A stretch of 47,982 nucleotides of DNA from Rhizobiales bacterium 32-66-11 (GTDB lineage Bacteria; Pseudomonadota; Alphaproteobacteria; Rhizobiales; Xanthobacteraceae). Within the stretch, counting starts at the first letter, position 1. Each line of letters begins with the position of its first letter. The notes beneath the pieces are model-generated. The model was not told the DNA's origin, searched no databases, and was given only the letters and a program-made list of their open reading frames with translations. The stretch is taken from the NCBI GenBank assembly GCA_002304505.1, contig NCEH01000055.1, forward strand, positions 1 through 47,982. Reading direction: 5' to 3'. Shown piece after piece: positions 8,716 through 17,442 of the stretch. Position numbers and translations under genes: made by a program.

Positions 8716-9159
8716 TCAGTTCAGAAGATCGCGGCGCATGCGCCAGCCGCCTTCGCCGTCCTCGGTCAATGCCTCCGCGACGCGCGGATGGCGCACCGGC
8801 TCGCCCGAGTGGTCGGCTTCGAGATTCTGCTCGGAAACATAGGCGACGTACTCGTTCTCGGCATTCTCCGCGAGCAGATGGTAGAAGGGCTGGTCCTTGC
8901 GCGGCCGGATTTCTTCGGGAATGGCCTGCCACCATTCCTCGGTATTGTCGAACACCGGGTCCACATCGAACACCACGCCCCGGAAGGGGAAGTGCTTGTG
9001 ACGCACCACCTCGCCAATGCGGAACTTGGCGAGGCGCATGGTTTCGGCTGCGGGTGTCGCAAACGCGTCACGCACCTCGCCGATGTCGCGAGTCATCATC
9101 GCCTTGTCGGCGCGCGAGGGGGGCGCGGTGCGCTCCCGGGGTTTCGGATCGCGTGGCAT
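8716..9159 (-). CDS. hspQ: Heat-shock protein HspQ (hemimethylated DNA-binding/YccV-like)
   Basis: HspQ in E. coli binds hemimethylated oriC and modulates degradation by the Lon protease. The conserved domain starts at residue 41 (MRLAKFRIGEVVRHKHFPF) and runs through GVVFDVDPVF, PFYHLLAENAENEYVAYVSE and GEPVRHP. The family is usually about 105 residues; starting at residue 41 (base 9039) would give 107 residues but has no ribosome binding site, whereas the start at 9159 is preceded by GAGAGG. A third option is the Met-Met at 9099-9096. I keep the longest form with low certainty on the start. The gene lies 38 bases downstream of the CoA-ester lyase gene on the same strand, so they may be cotranscribed. 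Confidence 0.92.
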   Translation of the reverse strand: MPRDPKPRERTAPPSRADKAMMTRDIGEVRDAFATPAAETMRLAKFRIGEVVRHKHFPFRGVVFDVDPVFDNTEEWWQAIPEEIRPRKDQPFYHLLAENAENEYVAYVSEQNLEADHSGEPVRHPRVAEALTEDGEGGWRMRRDLLN

Positions 9160-9197
9160 GTGACTCTTAACCTCTCACTCTTTCCGGCCCTCCTCGT

Positions 9198-10238
9198 CTA
9201 GAGGCCGTAAACCTTTGCCATTTCGGCATCTTTTTCCGACACGAGCTTGGCCAGGTCGACGATGACCTTGGCCTGCTTCCAGGTGGCGTCGTCCTGCATC
9301 TTCCCGTCGATCATGACCGCGCCAGCCCCGTCGGGCATGGCTTCGAGGATCTTCAGGGCAAATGCGACCTCACCAGGATCGGGACTATAAACCTTCTTCG
9401 CAATGGCAATCTGTGTCGGATGCAAGGACCATGCACCGACACATCCCTGAAGAAAGGCGTTGCGGAACTGGCTTTCGCATGCGGCCAGATCGGCGAAGTC
9501 GCCGAATGGCCCATAGAACGGCTTGATGGCATTGGCCGCGCATGCGTCCACCATCTTGCCCACGGTATAATGCCAAAGATCCTGCTGATAGCCTGCGCGG
9601 GGCTTGTCACCCTCGGGATCGGCGAGAACCATATAGTCCGGATGGCCGCCGCCGACGCGGGTGGTTTTCATGGCGCGGGAGGCGGCAAGGTCCGCCGGGC
9701 CGAGGCTCATGCCGTGCATGCGGGGCGAGGCGGCGGCGATCGCCTCCACATTCTTCACGCCTTCTGCGGTCTCCAGAATGGCGTGGATGAGGATCGGCTT
9801 GCCGATGGCGTGCTTGGCTTCGAGCTGGGCCAGGAGCTGGTCGAGATAGGCGATGTCCCAGGGGCCATCGACTTTCGGCAGCATGATGACGTCCAGCTTG
9901 TTGCCGATGGCCGCGACCACATCGATGATGTCGTCCAGCGCCCAGGGGCTGTTCAGCGCGTTGATGCGCGTCCACAGGCCGGTGGAACCGAAATCCACAT
10001 TGCGCGCCATTTCGATGAAGCCGGAGCGCGCCGCCTCCTTCGCGTCGATCGGAATAGCGTCTTCCAGATTGCCGAGCGCCACGTCCACCTGCTTGGCGAG
10101 GTCGGGCACCTTGGCGCGCATTTTCTCCATGTGCGGGGGCACGAAATGAATCATCCGCTCCAGCCGCACCGGCAGCTCCCGATACGGCGCGGGCGCACCA
10201 ATGGCGAGCGGCTTGAAGAAGTTGCGCGGCAGTTTCAT
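9198..10238 (-). CDS. HpcH/HpaI-family CoA-ester lyase (malyl-CoA lyase-like)
   Basis: 346 residues of the citrate-lyase-beta/malyl-CoA-lyase superfamily, which makes or breaks C-C bonds in CoA esters such as malyl-CoA, beta-methylmalyl-CoA or citramalyl-CoA using Mg2+. The start at 10238 has a GGGGGA site 8 bases upstream. Signature segments: NLEDAIP (acidic Mg ligand), LWTRINAL (Arg), [17 protein letters not shown] (Glu Mg ligand), [11 protein letters not shown], and [10 protein letters not shown]. The C-terminal part with [13 protein letters not shown] is also conserved. The sequence is similar to, but clearly distinct from, the malyl-CoA lyase of the serine and ethylmalonyl-CoA pathways, so the exact substrate is open. 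Followed by hspQ on the same strand. Confidence 0.88.
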   Translation of the reverse strand: MKLPRNFFKPLAIGAPAPYRELPVRLERMIHFVPPHMEKMRAKVPDLAKQVDVALGNLEDAIPIDAKEAARSGFIEMARNVDFGSTGLWTRINALNSPWALDDIIDVVAAIGNKLDVIMLPKVDGPWDIAYLDQLLAQLEAKHAIGKPILIHAILETAEGVKNVEAIAAASPRMHGMSLGPADLAASRAMKTTRVGGGHPDYMVLADPEGDKPRAGYQQDLWHYTVGKMVDACAANAIKPFYGPFGDFADLAACESQFRNAFLQGCVGAWSLHPTQIAIAKKVYSPDPGEVAFALKILEAMPDGAGAVMIDGKMQDDATWKQAKVIVDLAKLVSEKDAEMAKVYGL

Positions 10239-10405
10239 GCGAGGTCCCCCAGACAGTCTTGCTTCAGCATGACCATGCCCACGGCAGGCGGCAAGCCCCA
10301 AGATGCGCTGCAACATGCCGCCGGTTGCCCTGCGCGGTTCCTGCACCGTTTGACCTGCGCCGCTAAAGCCGCTAGCAGGCGGATCCCTTTCGCAGCGCAC
10401 AATCC

Positions 10406-11352
10406 ATGTCCGACCTCTTCGGCCTCGCCTTTCCCTTCTTCGGCCTGATCTTCCTCGGCTATGCGTGCGGGCGCTTCGTGCGCCTGCCCGAAGAGGGGCT
10501 CGCCTGGCTGTCTTTTTTCATCATTTATGTCGCGCTGCCGGCGCTGTTCTATCGCATCGTGTCGCAGACCCCGTTCGCGGAGCTCATATCCTGGCGGTGG
10601 TGGTCTCGACCTCCTTCTGCGCGCTGCTGGCCTTGATCCTTGCCCTGTGGCTGCGGCGCGGAAATATCGGCGAGGCCGCGATCGCCACCACGGTCGGCGC
10701 CTATGCCAATGTCGGCTATATGGGCCCGGGCCTGACGCTCGCGGCGCTGGGGCAGGATGCCGCGACCCCGGCGGCGCTCATCTTCGCCTGCGACAGCCTG
10801 TTCTTCTTCACGCTCGTGCCCTTGCTGATGGGTGTGCACGATCGCAGCGAAAGCGTGCTCCATACCCTGGCCGGCGTGCTGAAGCGGGTGGTGACCCACC
10901 CGTTCAACGTGGCGACCTTGCTCGGCATCGTTTCCGCCGCCTTCGAGTTCCGCGCGCCGGGCGCGGTCGAACGGATGCTGGATTTCCTGAAGAACGCCGC
11001 CGCGCCCTGCGCCTTGTTCACGCTCGGCGTTACGGTGGCCCTGCGTCCCCTCGGCCGGGTGCCGCGCGAGCTTGCCCCCTTGCTGGCGCTCAAGCTTCTG
11101 GTTCATCCCTTCATCGCGCTGATGGCGCTGACCACGCTCGGGGTGTTTTCGCCCACCTGGGTGAAGACAGGCGTGCTCATGGCGTCCTTGCCGCCGGCGC
11201 TGAATGCCTTCGTGCTGGCGCGGCAGTACAAGGTCTATGTGGAGGAGGCTTCGGCCGCCGTGCTGCTCGGCACCGTGCTGTCGGTGGTGACGGTGACGGG
11301 CGTGCTCTACCTGATTCAGCAGAACCTGCTGCCGCTTCACATGATCCGCTGA
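10406..11352 (+). pseudogene. AEC-family auxin-efflux-type transporter, frameshifted
   Basis: AEC proteins are membrane permeases of about 310-320 residues. The first 63 or so codons from ATG 10406 read as the AEC N-terminus ([20 protein letters not shown], then ALPALFYRIVSQTPFAELI). Near 10585-10600 the AEC reading moves to another frame, where it continues (VVVSTSFCALLALILALWLR, VGYMGPGLTLAALG, PHPFNVATLLG-like and PPALNAFVLARQY) to the stop at 11352. The two parts together span 947 bases, one base short of a whole number of codons, and would make about 315 residues. This is either a true inactivating mutation, a sequencing error at the GGTGGTGGT run, or a slippage site. Hydrophobic character is preserved on both sides. 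The gene converges on ubiH with 7 bases between stops. Confidence 0.75.
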
Positions 11353-11363
11353 GGGTGCCTCAG
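11349..11363. terminator. Short hairpin across two convergent stop codons
   Basis: CTGAGG, a 3-base GTG loop and CCTCAG form a 6-bp hairpin that includes the stop codons of both the AEC gene and ubiH. It lacks T-runs; a weak bidirectional terminator at best. Confidence 0.3.
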
Positions 11364-12538
11364 GCGGCGCGGGCGCCGATGCCGAGGCGCATCAGGCCGC
11401 GCCGCAGCGGACCGACGCGATCGAGCAGATACAGCCCGAACCCGCGCACGCCCTGGATCGGCACGAGATCCGATAGCAGCGAGCGATTGAGCAGATCCAC
11501 CGCCGCCATGCGTCCGCTCACATCATTGCGGCGTTCGCGGGCATAGCGCTCGAGCACCGCCGCGCTGCCGGGATCAGCGCCTAGCGCCACCGCTTCGCTC
11601 GCCAGCGTCACCAGCGTTGCGGCGTCGCGCAGGCCGAGGTTGAGCCCCTGCGCCCCGATCGGCGGCATGACATGGGCGGCCTCGCCCATCAGGGCGACAC
11701 GCGGCGCCGTCACCCTCTCCGCCGTTTCGGCGGCAAGCGGATAGGTGCCGCGCCCGCTCTCCACTTCGAATGCGCCGAGCAGGGAGAAGGCGCGCCGTTC
11801 CATCTCACGTGCGAAGGCGCCCGCATCGAGACCCAGCAGGTCCACGGCCTCGCGCTCGCTCACGACGCACACGATGGACGAGCGGTTTCCCGAGAGGGGC
11901 ACTAGGGTGAACGGGCCGTGCTCCATGTGGAATTCGGTGGAAATATCGTCGTGCGGCCGGGTGTGGCGCACGGTCATGGTCAGCGCGACCTGGGGATAGG
12001 ACCGGCGCCGCATGGCGATGCCCACCGCCTCCCGCACGCGCGAATTGCGCCCGTCGGCGGCGATCACGAGGCGGGCGGACAGGGTCGCGCCGGTATCGAG
12101 CATGAGATCGATGGCAGCTTCCCCGCAGGCCAGATCATCGAGCGAGGCGGTGAAGAGGTCGAGGCCGGGCGTCGCCTCGCACAGGGCGCGCAGCGCGCCG
12201 CGCAGCGCTTCGTTTTCGAGATTATAGCCGAAGGCCTCGAGCCCGATTTCGCTGGAGCGGAAGAGCACCTCCGGGGCGCGCACCAGCCGGCGCGTGCCGT
12301 CCACGATTCGCAGGTCGCGCAGCGGCGTCGCCTGGGGCGCCAGATCATCCCAGGCGCCGAATTCGGTGAGAATCCGCACCGAGCCTTCCAGCAGGGCGGT
12401 GGTGCGATGATCTTGGCCGCGCTCCGGCCCGGTGACGAGGGCGGTGCGCAGGCCCTTGCGGGCAAGGCCAAGGGCCGCGGCAAGGCCGGCGGGCCCGGCA
12501 CCGATCACCGCAACGTCATAGGGCATCGACTGAGACAT
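11360..12538 (-). CDS. UbiH/UbiF-type FAD-dependent ubiquinone hydroxylase
   Basis: 392 residues, flavoprotein monooxygenase of the family that hydroxylates the ring of ubiquinone precursors. It has the N-terminal FAD-binding GAGPAGLAAALGLARKG, the middle DG motif AADGRNSRVRE, and the C-terminal FAD motif in the variant form LMGEAAHVMPPIGAQGLNLG, where Glu replaces the usual Asp of GDAAH. Alphaproteobacteria often carry such UbiH-like or UbiL enzymes with broader ring specificity, so I give no exact symbol. The start could be Met 1 or Met 5. It is divergent from the quinone oxidoreductase gene, with 185 bases between the starts. Confidence 0.88.
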   Translation of the reverse strand: MSQSMPYDVAVIGAGPAGLAAALGLARKGLRTALVTGPERGQDHRTTALLEGSVRILTEFGAWDDLAPQATPLRDLRIVDGTRRLVRAPEVLFRSSEIGLEAFGYNLENEALRGALRALCEATPGLDLFTASLDDLACGEAAIDLMLDTGATLSARLVIAADGRNSRVREAVGIAMRRRSYPQVALTMTVRHTRPHDDISTEFHMEHGPFTLVPLSGNRSSIVCVVSEREAVDLLGLDAGAFAREMERRAFSLLGAFEVESGRGTYPLAAETAERVTAPRVALMGEAAHVMPPIGAQGLNLGLRDAATLVTLASEAVALGADPGSAAVLERYARERRNDVSGRMAAVDLLNRSLLSDLVPIQGVRGFGLYLLDRVGPLRRGLMRLGIGARAA

Positions 12539-12664
12539 CTGAGATTCCCGGCGCGTGTTGATCTTTCTGGTCGGTCATTTTATCGGCATGCCAGCGGCCT
12601 GTCGCGCGCCCTGTCGTCTCAGGCCATAATCGCGCAGGCGGGAGGCTTTCCGTGGGCGCGCGGC

Positions 12665-12692
12665 TTGCCGCCGGCTGACGAGTGCCTATCAT
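12665..12692 (+). promoter_or_regulatory. Candidate sigma-70 promoter for the quinone oxidoreductase
   Basis: TTGCCG at 12665-12670, a 16-base spacer and TATCAT at 12687-12692. Transcription would start near 12699, about 25 bases before the ATG at 12724, which agrees with choosing that start over the upstream one at 12682. Confidence 0.4.
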
Positions 12693-12723
12693 CCGCGCAA
12701 AATCGGAATGCCGGGAGCGGAAA

Positions 12724-13698
12724 ATGGTGGGTATCGTGCGCGTGCACCGGACGGGCGGTCCGGAGGTTCTCAGCTTCGAGGACGTGGAGATTGCCCCGCC
12801 CGGTCCGGGCGAGGTGAGGCTTCGCCATACCGCCATCGGCCTCAATTTCGTCGATACCTATTTCCGCACCGGCCTCTACAAGGCGCCTCAGATGCCGTTC
12901 ACGCCCGGCAGCGAGGGCGCGGGCGTCGTCGAGGCCGTGGGGCCGCATGTGAATGATTTCCATGCCGGGGATCGCGTCGCCTATGCCACCGCGCTCGGTG
13001 CTTATGCCGAGGTGCGCAACGTGCCGGCCTCCGCATTGGTGCATCTGCCCGCCTCCATCGACGACCGCACGGCGGCGGCCATGATGCTGAAGGGCATGAC
13101 GGCGCAATATCTCGTGCGGCGCACGTTCGAGGTGAAGCAGGGCGATATGGTGCTGATCCAGGCCGCGGCGGGCGGGGTGGGGCTCATCCTCTCGCAATGG
13201 GCGAGCTTCCTCGGCGCGACGGTTATCGGTACCGTCGGGTCGAAGGAGAAGGCGGAACTCGCGCGCGCCAACGGCGTCGATCACGTCATCCTCTATCGCG
13301 ACGAGGATTTCGTCCACCGCGTCAAGGAGATCACCAACGGCAAGCTGTGCGACGTGGTCTATGACGGGGTGGGCCAATCCACCTATCCCGCGTCGCTGGA
13401 CTGCATCAAGCCGCGTGGCCTGTGGGTCAGCTTCGGCAATGCGTCGGGCGCCATCAAGAATTTCGATTTGCTGACCCTGTCGCAGAAGGGCTCGCTCTAT
13501 GCGACCCGTCCGACGCTCGCCACCCATGTGGCGACCCGTGCGGATCTTCTGGCCACGGCGAATGATCTGTTCGAAGCGGTGATCAAGGGGGCGGTAAAGA
13601 TCCCGGTCCACCAGACCTATGCCTTGAAGAATGCGCAGACCGCCCATCGGGATCTGGAATCGCGCGGCACCACCGGGTCGACGCTGCTTCTTCCTTGA
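12724..13698 (+). CDS. qor: NADPH:quinone oxidoreductase, zinc-free MDR family
   Basis: 324 residues, a cytoplasmic medium-chain reductase that uses NADPH to reduce quinones. The ATG at 12724 follows a GGGAGCGG site and aligns with the family start (MVGIVRVHRTGGPEVLSFED); a longer reading from 12682 would start inside the likely promoter. The GroES-like N-terminal domain has GLNFVDTYFRTGLY and PGSEGAGVVEAVG, and the Rossmann motif is QAAAGGVGLILSQWA. The catalytic zinc ligands of alcohol dehydrogenases are missing, as expected for QOR. E. coli QOR is 327 residues. It precedes rel on the same strand by 110 bases. Confidence 0.92.
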   Translation: MVGIVRVHRTGGPEVLSFEDVEIAPPGPGEVRLRHTAIGLNFVDTYFRTGLYKAPQMPFTPGSEGAGVVEAVGPHVNDFHAGDRVAYATALGAYAEVRNVPASALVHLPASIDDRTAAAMMLKGMTAQYLVRRTFEVKQGDMVLIQAAAGGVGLILSQWASFLGATVIGTVGSKEKAELARANGVDHVILYRDEDFVHRVKEITNGKLCDVVYDGVGQSTYPASLDCIKPRGLWVSFGNASGAIKNFDLLTLSQKGSLYATRPTLATHVATRADLLATANDLFEAVIKGAVKIPVHQTYALKNAQTAHRDLESRGTTGSTLLLP

Positions 13699-13720
13699 GG
13701 ACATTCATAAATTTACCTTA

Positions 13721-13748
13721 CGCCCCGGTTCAGCCTTGCGCCGGGGCG
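13721..13748. terminator. Hairpin between qor and rel
   Basis: CGCCCCGG and CCGGGGCG form a perfect 8-bp stem with a 12-base loop, 22 bases after the qor stop. There is no T-run on the + side. It may reduce read-through from qor into rel or simply be a leader structure. Confidence 0.35.
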
Positions 13749-13764
13749 CGCCGTCCATGATATG
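13736..13764 (+). promoter_or_regulatory. Candidate promoter for rel
   Basis: TTGCGC at 13736-13741, a 17-base spacer and GATATG at 13759-13764. The expected transcription start near 13771 is about 38 bases ahead of the rel ATG. The match is moderate, and the -35 overlaps the hairpin called just upstream. Confidence 0.28.
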
Positions 13765-13808
13765 GTTTGGAATGTCTCAAACCTCCTGCTTCGACGGTCC
13801 GTTGCGCC

Positions 13809-16025
13809 ATGATGCGCCAATACGAACTCGTCGAGCGTGTGCGCCGGTATAATCCCAACACCGACGAAGCATTGCTCGACCGCGCCTATGTCTACGCCAT
13901 GCGGGCGCACGGCACGCAGCTTCGCGCCTCCGGCGATCCCTATTTTTCCCATCCGCTCGAAGTCGCGGCGATCCTCACCGACCTGAAGCTGGACGACGCG
14001 ACCATCATCGCCGCGCTGCTCCACGACACGATCGAGGATACGGGCGCCACCAAGGCCGAGATCGAGCGCCTGTTCGGCACCCAGATCGCGACGTTGGTGG
14101 AGGGCCTCACCAAGATCAAGAAGCTGGATCTGGTCTCCAAGCAGGCCAAGCAGGCGGAAAACCTGCGCAAGCTGCTGCTCGCCATCGCCGATGACGTGCG
14201 GGTGCTGCTGGTGAAGCTCGCAGACCGCCTGCACAACATGCGCACGCTCAAATGGGTGCCGCAGGAAAAGCGCGACCGCGTCGCCCAGGAGACGCTGGAC
14301 ATCTACGCGCCCCTCGCCGCCCGCATGGGCATGCAGGATATGCGCGAGGAATTGGAGGATCTGTCCTTCCGCCAGCTCTCGCCGGAAGCCTATGCCTCGA
14401 TCGCCGCGCGCGTGTCCGAATTGCGCGAGCGCAACGGTCTGCTGGTGGAGGAGATCGAGCGCGAACTCCAGGCCGAACTGGCGCGGCGCGAAATCAAGGC
14501 GGACGTGAAAGGGCGCGAGAAGCGGCCTTATTCCATCTGGGGCAAGATGGAGCGCAAGGCCATCGGCTTCGAACAATTGTCGGACCTGTACGGCTTCCGG
14601 GTGATCGTGGAAACCGTGGAAGATACCTACCGCGCGCTCGGGGTGGTGCACACCAAATGGCCCATCGTGCCCGGCCGCTTCAAGGATTATATCTCCACCC
14701 CCAAGCCGAACGACTACCGATCCCTCCACACCACGGTGATCGGGCCGCGTCGCCAGCGGGTGGAATTGCAGATCCGCACCCGCGACATGGACGATATCGC
14801 GGAATACGGCATTGCCGCGCACGCGCTCTATAAGGACGCCTCCGGCGCGCAGGTGGCGATGCTCTCCAATGAGAGCCGCGCCTATGCCTGGTTGCGCAAG
14901 ACCATCGAGAATCTCGCCCAGGGCCTGAGCCCGGAAGAATTTCTGGAACACACCAAGCTCGAGCTGTTCCACGACCAGGTGTTCTGCTTCACCCCGAAGG
15001 GGCGGCTGATCGCGCTGCCGCGCCGGGCGACCCCCATCGACTTTGCCTATGCGGTGCATACCGATGTCGGCAACACCGCCGTCGGCTGCAAGATCAACGG
15101 CACCGTGGCGCCGCTGGTGTCCGAGCTGAAGAATGGCGACGAGGTGGAGATCATCACCTCCAAGGCGCAGACGCCGCCCGGCGCGTGGGAGACCATCGCC
15201 GTCACCGGCAAGGCCCGCGCCGCGGTTCGGCGGGCGACGCGTGCGGCGGTGCGGGCGCAATATGCCGGGCTCGGACGCAAGATCGCCGAGCGCGCCTTCT
15301 CCAAGGCCGGCAAGGCGTTTTCCGACGACTTGCTCTCCAAGGCCCTTCCGCGCCTCGCCCGCATGGCGCTGGACGATGTGTTCTCCGCCGTCGGCCGCGG
15401 CGAGATCAAGACCGACGATCTGATCCGCGCGGTCTATCCCGACTGGAGCGCCGTGCGCCCGGACGAGCGCACCTCCGCCGAGAAGGCGCCGAAGGGGGAA
15501 GGCTGGTTCGAGCTGAAGCGGGGGCAGAATCTCAAGTTCAAGATTCCCGACGGGCCCGAGGAAGAGCTTGTTGGGCCGATCCCCATTCGCGGAATCAATG
15601 GCGAACTGCCGGTGCGCTTCGCGCCCAATGGCGGGGCGGTGCCCGGCGACCGTATCGTCGGCATCCTCACGCCCGGGGAAGGCATCACCATCTATCCCAT
15701 CCAGTCCCCGGCCTTGCAGAATTTCGAGGACGCGCCCGAGCGATGGCTCGACGTGCGCTGGGATGTGGACGAATTGAGCGACGGGCGTTTTCCCGCGCAG
15801 ATCGTCGTGACGGCGGTGAACGAGCCGGGATCGCTCGCCCAGGTGGCGACCGTCATCGGCTCGCGGAACGGGAATATTCAGGGCATCAACATGCGCTCGC
15901 GCTCGCCGGACTTCACCGAGCTGGTGATCGACCTGGAAGTGTTCGACCTGCGCCATCTCAACGGCATTCTTTCCGAATTGCGGTCGAAGCCGGTGGTGTC
16001 CAGCGCGGAGCGCGTCAACGGCTGA
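13809..16025 (+). CDS. rel: Bifunctional (p)ppGpp synthetase/hydrolase Rel
   Basis: 738 residues; makes and degrades the stringent-response alarmone (p)ppGpp. The start at 13809 (or the adjacent ATG at 13812) gives the usual MMRQYELVERVRRYNP; an upstream TTG at 13767 is unlikely. The HD hydrolase domain keeps its HDTIED motif at residues 72-77. The synthetase domain keeps RPYSIWGKM, the RFKD motif at residues 290-293 (the RxKD form typical of bifunctional enzymes rather than the ExDD of RelA) and KPNDYRSLHT. A TGS domain (FCFTPKGRLIALPRRATPID) and a C-terminal ACT domain (about 665-738) follow. Alphaproteobacteria usually have this single Rel, often called rsh or spoT. It heads the cluster that runs on to recO, with pdxJ 12 bases downstream. 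Confidence 0.96.
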   Translation: MMRQYELVERVRRYNPNTDEALLDRAYVYAMRAHGTQLRASGDPYFSHPLEVAAILTDLKLDDATIIAALLHDTIEDTGATKAEIERLFGTQIATLVEGLTKIKKLDLVSKQAKQAENLRKLLLAIADDVRVLLVKLADRLHNMRTLKWVPQEKRDRVAQETLDIYAPLAARMGMQDMREELEDLSFRQLSPEAYASIAARVSELRERNGLLVEEIERELQAELARREIKADVKGREKRPYSIWGKMERKAIGFEQLSDLYGFRVIVETVEDTYRALGVVHTKWPIVPGRFKDYISTPKPNDYRSLHTTVIGPRRQRVELQIRTRDMDDIAEYGIAAHALYKDASGAQVAMLSNESRAYAWLRKTIENLAQGLSPEEFLEHTKLELFHDQVFCFTPKGRLIALPRRATPIDFAYAVHTDVGNTAVGCKINGTVAPLVSELKNGDEVEIITSKAQTPPGAWETIAVTGKARAAVRRATRAAVRAQYAGLGRKIAERAFSKAGKAFSDDLLSKALPRLARMALDDVFSAVGRGEIKTDDLIRAVYPDWSAVRPDERTSAEKAPKGEGWFELKRGQNLKFKIPDGPEEELVGPIPIRGINGELPVRFAPNGGAVPGDRIVGILTPGEGITIYPIQSPALQNFEDAPERWLDVRWDVDELSDGRFPAQIVVTAVNEPGSLAQVATVIGSRNGNIQGINMRSRSPDFTELVIDLEVFDLRHLNGILSELRSKPVVSSAERVNG

Positions 16026-16037
16026 GGAGTTGAGACC

Positions 16038-16811
16038 ATGATGGGTGTGCGTCCGGTGCGGCTCGGGGTGAATGTCGACCATGTGGCGACGGTGCGGAAT
16101 GCTCGTGGCGGCAGCCATCCCGATCCGGTGCGCGCGGCCGCGCTCGCCCTCGCCGCCGGCGCCGACGGTATCACCGCCCATCTGCGCGAGGACCGCCGCC
16201 ATATCCGCGATGCCGACATGGCGCGGCTGAAGGCGGAAATCGCCCTGCCGCTCAATTTCGAGATGGCGGCGACCGACGAGATGGTCGAAATCGCGCTGAA
16301 AACGGCGCCGCACGCCTGCTGCCTGGTGCCCGAAAAGCGCGAGGAGCGCACCACAGAGGGCGGGCTCGACGCGGCCGGGCAGGCGGGGGATCTTGGCCCG
16401 AGGATCGCCGCGCTGAAGGCCGGCGGCATTCGCATTTCCCTGTTCGTAGCGCCCGATCCGGTGCAGATCGAAGCTGCGCGCGCCCTGAACGCCGACATCG
16501 TCGAATTGCACACGGGCACCTGGTGCGATCTGCGTGCGGCGGGGAAGGACGCCGAGGCCGAGAGCGAATTCGCCCGCCTCGCCGCCGCCGCCGCCCAGGC
16601 TGCGGATCTGGGGCTGGAGGTGCATGGCGGCCATGGGCTGGACTATGTGACCGCGAGCCAGATGGCGCGCCTGCCGCAGGTGGTGGAACTCAACATCGGC
16701 CATTACATCATCGGGGAGGCCGTGTTTCACGGGCTCGAAAGCGTGATCCGGCGCATGCGCGATGTGATCGCCCTTGGCCGGACGCATCTGCGAACGGAGC
16801 AGGCCGCATGA
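16038..16811 (+). CDS. pdxJ: Pyridoxine 5'-phosphate synthase PdxJ
   Basis: 257 residues; condenses 1-deoxyxylulose 5-phosphate with 3-amino-2-oxopropyl phosphate to give pyridoxine 5'-phosphate, the last ring-forming step of DXP-dependent vitamin B6 synthesis. A GAGGAG site precedes the ATG. Hallmarks are [17 protein letters not shown] at the start, [35 protein letters not shown], the [10 protein letters not shown] segment and [14 protein letters not shown] near the end, together covering a full TIM barrel. The stop overlaps the start of acpS (ATGA), so the two are translationally coupled; pdxJ-acpS adjacency is also found in E. coli. Confidence 0.97.
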   Translation: MMGVRPVRLGVNVDHVATVRNARGGSHPDPVRAAALALAAGADGITAHLREDRRHIRDADMARLKAEIALPLNFEMAATDEMVEIALKTAPHACCLVPEKREERTTEGGLDAAGQAGDLGPRIAALKAGGIRISLFVAPDPVQIEAARALNADIVELHTGTWCDLRAAGKDAEAESEFARLAAAAAQAADLGLEVHGGHGLDYVTASQMARLPQVVELNIGHYIIGEAVFHGLESVIRRMRDVIALGRTHLRTEQAA

Positions 16812-17224
16812 TTTTAGGCATGGGCTCGGATTTTACCGACGCGCGCCGCATCGCGCGCTCGATCGAGCGGTTTGGCGACCGCTTTTTGGATCGCGTGTTT
16901 ACGCCGCTCGAACGTGCGAAAGCGGATCGGCGCATGCGCCGCGCGGAGACATACGCCAAGCGGTTCGCCGCCAAGGAGGCCTGCGCCAAGGCCTTGGGCA
17001 CCGGGCTGAGCCACGGCGTGTTCTGGCGCGACATGGGGGTGGTGAACCTGCCCACAGGGAAGCCGACCCTGGCGCTGACCGGCGGGGCCGCGGCCCGGCT
17101 CGCCGCCATGGTCCCGGACGGCTATGAGCCACGCATCGAATTGAGCCTGACGGACGAGGGACCGCTCTCCGCCGCCTATGTCATCATCAGCGCGGTACCG
17201 GCTGGCACGGCTGCGCCCCGGTAA
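16808..17224 (+). CDS. acpS: Holo-[acyl-carrier-protein] synthase AcpS
   Basis: 138 residues; transfers 4'-phosphopantetheine from CoA to acyl carrier protein and so activates fatty-acid synthesis. The ATG at 16808 overlaps the pdxJ stop. The N-terminal motif [14 protein letters not shown] contains the Mg-binding Asp, and [14 protein letters not shown] the second acidic ligand and CoA-contact residues. AcpS family proteins are usually 120-140 residues. The C-terminal segment [18 protein letters not shown] ends the conserved fold; about eight residues after it are not conserved. Confidence 0.95.
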   Translation: MILGMGSDFTDARRIARSIERFGDRFLDRVFTPLERAKADRRMRRAETYAKRFAAKEACAKALGTGLSHGVFWRDMGVVNLPTGKPTLALTGGAAARLAAMVPDGYEPRIELSLTDEGPLSAAYVIISAVPAGTAAPR

Positions 17225-17311
17225 CAGCGGCCGCGCGCCCCGTGGGCGAACCGAGCTTGCGCGACACGCGCACGTTTGCGCGATGCCCGCGCCTGGCGCA
17301 TGGCCGCTGCG

Positions 17312-17340
17312 TTGCCGCCCGGAACTGAACGGTCTATAGC
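17312..17340 (+). promoter_or_regulatory. Candidate sigma-70 promoter ahead of lepB
   Basis: TTGCCG at 17312-17317, a 17-base spacer and TATAGC at 17335-17340. It lies in the only sizeable gap (218 bases) of the rel-to-recO block and would drive lepB-rnc-era-recO separately from rel-pdxJ-acpS. The predicted start falls just before the hairpin at 17351-17372. Confidence 0.4.
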
Positions 17341-17350
17341 TGCCCTGCGC

Positions 17351-17372
17351 CGTGGGGCATTGCAGCCCCACG
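17351..17372 (+). other. Leader hairpin of lepB
   Basis: CGTGGGGC and GCCCCACG form a perfect 8-bp stem with a 6-base loop. It lacks a T-run, so it is not an intrinsic terminator of acpS; if the promoter just upstream is real, the hairpin sits at the very 5' end of the lepB transcript, where it could protect the RNA or affect translation. Confidence 0.4.
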
Positions 17373-17442
17373 CGTCCATGCGACCGCCTTCTGGGCAATG
17401 TTTGCGGCACAGTGTGCGCGCACGCCATACATCGGACCCTCA

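Noticed and set aside
10461..11546. Plus-strand 361-codon frame over the AEC and ubiH region
   Set aside because: It reads Arg/Ala/Gly-rich text out of frame with the AEC sequence and crosses the opposite ubiH gene.
13713..16787. Open frame of 1024 codons on the minus strand, opposite rel and pdxJ
   Set aside because: It mirrors two well-conserved genes. The peptide is rich in His, Arg, Gly and Gln without any domain, as expected from the opposite strand of GC-rich coding sequence.
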